Shown: positions 61,363-64,000 of the stretch, piece after piece
Layout of the letters: every line of letters begins with the position of its first letter
Numbering within the stretch: position 1 is the first letter of the stretch
Assembly (NCBI GenBank): GCA_016584305.1
Contig: JACEEZ010021686.1
Location: 273,501 to 337,500 of the forward strand
Direction of reading: 5' to 3'
From: Chionoecetes opilio
Taxonomy: Eukaryota > Arthropoda > Malacostraca > Decapoda > Majidae
DNA length: 64,000 nt
Made by a program: the position numbers and the translations under genes
Notes under the pieces: generated by a model
Databases searched by the model: none
Told to the model about the DNA's origin: nothing
What the model saw: the letters and a program-made list of their open reading frames with translations, nothing else

Positions 61363-61680
61363 ATGCGTGTTGTGTGTGTGTTTTAGAGAGAATGCGTGTG
61401 TGTGTGTGTGTTTGAGAGAGAGAATGCGTGTGTGTGTGTTTGAGAGAATGCGTGTGTGTGTGTTTGAGAGAATGTGTGTGTGTGTGTGTGTTTGAGAGAG
61501 AATGCGTGTGTGTGTGTGTGTGTGTGTTTGAGAGAGAATGCGTGTGTGTGTGTGTGTTTGAGAGAGAGAATGAGTGTGTGTGTGTTTGAGAGAGAGCGTG
61601 TGTGTGAGTGTGTGTTTGAGAGATAATTCGTGTGTGTGTGTGTGTGTGTGAGAGAGGAGAGAGAGAGAGAGAGAGAGAGT
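59449..61680. repeat. Minisatellite, TGTGTGTTTGAGAGAGAATGCG unit
   Basis: About 2.2 kb of 22-40-bp units with a variable (GT)n, then TTTGAGAGAGAATGCG. Length variation comes mainly from the GT part. Very long open frames (His-Thr-rich, up to 778 codons) are due to the repeat and are not genes. The array ends in a GAGAGA tract at about 61,680. Confidence 0.96.
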
Positions 61681-62240
61681 ATGATTATGTATGTATGTAT
61701 GATCTTTATATATCTCATTTCCCATAGTTGTATATACGAATCTTAGAAGCATTATATCTTTGTCCCGTAAGAATAATTGCCCTTTAAACTATCACTGGTG
61801 ACCTCTATACCACCAAATATGGCCTTAACTATCATAGGAACACATTATATTTCTTATTGCATGATCTGTCCATGAACCCAATGGTATTGACACAAATATG
61901 TTCTCTCACAAAAAATAAAATGATTGGCGGCCATCTTTTCTCGAAATAACTACTAAAACCTTAATGATTGGAAATTTACCTCAACATGCTTATGTCCATC
62001 GGAATTATTATCCATGAAAACATGGATATAAGCACAAAACGTATGCTTGCATATGAAATAACTCCTGATTTATAATTAAAAATGCCTTTAGTGGCGGCCA
62101 TTTTGAAAAATGGCCGCCATTGCTATATTTGGTTGGCTCCATATCCAGTTTTTGTTGGATATGCATCTTTTAACACTGTACCAAGTTTGGATGTTATTAC
62201 TAAAAAATGCAGGGTTTTGCACATATCCGCTGGACTAGAA
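61681..62240 (+). repeat. Diverged interspersed repeat block
   Basis: Contains GGCGGCCAT motifs (61,930 and 62,095), a small palindrome GGCGGCCATTTTGAAAAATG (about 62,093-62,120), and ACCAAGTTTGGATGTTATTA with GCACATATCCGCTGGACTA (62,180-62,240). Similar blocks are at 190-345 (+) and 59,155-59,300 (-). I infer it is non-coding sequence of the same element that supplies the protein fragment at 63.3 kb. Confidence 0.45.
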
Positions 62241-62555
62241 TGGTTGCGGGACAGGGAAGAGCCAACTGTAAGGAAGCCCACGTCTTCAGTATGGCCTTCT
62301 AGGGATGAGAACAGCAGCTTGGTAGTGGAGATGTTGTTGGAGTGGAAAGCTATGGCTGTTTGTCTTAATCGTGGCGGCGAGGCTCCGTCATCAACTTGCG
62401 TAGAGTACCCCCTTACCCTGGGAGAGGGGCTGGAAGTGTTGACGTGGAGAGTCGAGTAGCTGCGCTTGAAACCCCGAAGCTCGCCGTTTGGTGAAGGTGA
62501 AAGTGGTAATAATCACCGTTACCGTGACAAGGGAGGTGTAGTTCAGGTGTAGTTC
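62241..62555. other. Unassigned non-coding sequence
   Basis: An open frame crosses it (to 62,459), but no domain is recognisable. Confidence 0.45.
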
Positions 62556-62830
62556 CTCACACTCAGAGAGTCCCATTATATCAACCTACTCAGCTCGCCC
62601 GATAGGAAAGGTAGTCGGTGATCATATGAGAGGCTCAAAAAGTTCCAGGAGCCCACACGTAGAATCCTTCGGAGACTTACCCCATGTTTGAATCGACGGG
62701 CAGACGCCGCCTTCTGCAGCATGCACCCCTACACCAAAAATAGGGAGGCTTTGCCATCCGGGAATCCCGCACCTATCATACATAGACTGCAGATCCCTCC
62801 CATGCGTCAGAACTGGAGGGTAGGGTACGC
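62556..62830 (-). mobile_element. RTE LINE 5' fragment (leader and endonuclease start)
   Basis: GTTCCAGGAGCCCACACGTA and CTCAGCTCGCCCGATAGGA match the N-terminal endonuclease region at about 44,390-44,460. The adjoining CCGGGAATCCCGCACCTAT matches its leader. It is cut off on both sides. Confidence 0.7.
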
Positions 62831-63340
62831 CGTAGCTCCAATGAAAAGTGAAATATAGATTATTTCGAATTTGGCAGGGTGTTTTCTTATGTAACATTGT
62901 ATTTTAAGGGTGGTTTGTCCACTTCAACCTTTTGGTTTGAGCACTTCTTGCTATGCAAAAATGGGATTTTATATTTTTATGCAAAACATAGCTTAGCATA
63001 CACCATCTTTAAACTCACGTTAAAGCCACTTAAGTTAGAGATTCGATACATTTCACTGATGACAATGTTGTAGAGCGCTAAAAACTCTATCGGAAATATG
63101 TCCTCGATATTGCCGTAAGACCTACATTAAGTCCGCCAGACGCCGGAAAGCTCACTTCTCATACAAAATCGCCTCGTTTTTCGGGTAAAAACCTTTATCC
63201 CGGCAACTGGATTTTCCACGTTATTATTTACCCAACGTAGGTGGTTTGAGGGCTGGATACTGGTTAAGGTATAAGGTCCTATCACTAAACTCCAAAAGTC
63301 ACAAAAAAACTGTGTAAGTCGGTCAAACACGTACGGTCAA
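62831..63340. other. Unassigned non-coding sequence
   Basis: AT-rich to mixed, no recognised repeat or exon. Confidence 0.45.
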
Positions 63341-64000
63341 GGTCCAGCTCCGCATCCAAGCATCCGGTTCGACGTTCCGCCCACTGCTGCTGCTGCCTTG
63401 GCTTCTGGATTCCCCCAGGACCTTATCGCTGACGGCCACCTCTCTCCAGACATGTACCTGGTCTGCGATCCTAACAAGCTGAGGAGGGCCAGGCAGGATG
63501 TCATGGCATCGGCCAGGGACCTTGACCAGGGGAAGCACCAGGGTACCAAAATAGTTGGATTGGGTTACGATGGGAGGAAGGACAAGACCAGGGCGATGGT
63601 GCCCGACAGCTATGGGAAACTGCACCCAAGGTTGATCAGGGAGGAGCATGTGTCAGTGACAGAGGAGCTTATCTGGAAAGGTCCCTTTTGGCACTTTGTA
63701 CCAGAGGACCCGGTTGCCACCTGAGAAGCCTGCGTTCAAGGTGGTTCAGGCTCTCTATGATCTGCTGGTGACATACGACCCCACCGACTCACTGACGTAC
63801 TGCAAGGTGACTCAACTAGGGCCAACAGGGGGTGGAAGGGTGGTACTCACGCCCATTTGGAGAAGATGCTGGGACGCAAGCTCTTCTGGAGTATATGCGT
63901 GTTGCACACAAACGAGTTGCCCCTGCCCCACCTTATCACTAGCATCGACGGGCCTACCTCATCTGACACTGGCTTCACGGGTCCGTGGGGCAGTCTGCTG
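63341..64000 (+). pseudogene. Unknown widespread invertebrate repeat protein, fragment running off the window
   Basis: The frame through 63,398-63,721 reads ASGFPQDLIADGHLSPDMYL, KLRRARQDVMASARDLDQG, LGYDGRKDKTRAMV and EEHVSVTEELIWKGPFWHF, then a stop at 63,722 and a frame EKPAFKVVQALYDLLVTYDP. After a shift near 63,800 comes GWKGGTHAHLEKMLGRKLFW, then SICVLHTNELPLPHLITSID and GPTSSDTGFTGP. The LHTNELPL.HL..LDG.T block is one I associate with uncharacterised multi-copy proteins of insects, crustaceans and cnidarians, likely derived from mobile elements. No catalytic motif can be named. It may belong with the 22.97-23.57 kb fragments, but this is inference. Confidence 0.5.

Noticed and set aside
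59400..61752. A 778-codon His/Thr/Ser/Leu-rich open frame
   Set aside because: It is the translation of the GT/GAGAGA minisatellite, which lacks stops in that frame. No unique sequence or domain.
62082..62459. A 125-codon protein gene
   Set aside because: The first half is the diverged interspersed repeat with mirrored GGCGGCCAT motifs, and no domain is visible.

Overview
This is a gene-poor, repeat-saturated stretch of an animal nuclear genome. The best guess is a decapod crustacean. The basis is long pure TA, TG, CT and GA microsatellites, minisatellites, tRNA-derived SINEs, RTE-type and jockey/CR1/L2-type LINEs, many TIR DNA elements and hAT elements, with only short exons bearing GT-AG splice sites. 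The LINE proteins resemble those I associate with shrimp and crab genomes. The species was not established.

Only one host gene is supported: a membrane dipeptidase (DPEP1-like) on the + strand. Two adjacent exons are visible, at 25,699-25,774 and 50,331-50,507. They join in frame and are separated by a 24.6 kb intron built almost entirely of mobile elements. The second exon carries the paired zinc-ligand histidines. Earlier and later exons were not found, so the flanking introns probably extend beyond what the window shows.

Layout. 1-5 kb: a Helitron-like element carrying a minisatellite, and nested TTAA-flanked elements. 5-9 kb: an inverted-repeat element, a 5'-truncated RTE insertion with an 11-bp target duplication in a SINE-like repeat, and a broken LINE ORF1. 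9-12.6 kb: palindromes, two short Helitron/Helentron-like elements and TA-flanked MITEs. 13.5-15.8 kb: a 5'-truncated LINE with a YADD reverse transcriptase and a Harbinger-like MITE. 17-18.5 kb: a GA-rich minisatellite. 19.5-22.6 kb: nested MITEs and a hAT MITE. 22.7-23.6 kb: a foldback arm and a split, inverted fragment of an unknown protein gene. 24-26.5 kb: low-quality-looking DNA, dipeptidase exon A and a SINE. 26.9-37.5 kb: a Harbinger-like MITE, then a cluster of four large palindromic (foldback) elements, with a 2.2 kb hAT relative and a second hAT MITE among them. 39.6-42.3 kb: a second hAT copy interrupted by an ORF1-only LINE-like insertion. 42.5-47.2 kb: RTE (endonuclease plus part of RT) and LINE fragments. 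47.7-50.3 kb: a MITE, a second minisatellite Helitron and CT tracts leading into exon B. 51-59 kb: SINEs, a TA MITE and two long decayed RTE copies, one split by a TA-flanked MITE. 59.4-61.7 kb: a TG/GA minisatellite. 62-64 kb: an RTE 5' fragment and the start of an unknown, widespread invertebrate repeat protein.

The most interesting feature is the concentration of long inverted repeats inside the dipeptidase intron (27.9-37.5 kb). Several have near-identical arms, and transcription of the intron would make long hairpin RNA. No bacterial operons, CRISPR arrays or rRNA genes are visible. All calls were made by eye, without database searches.
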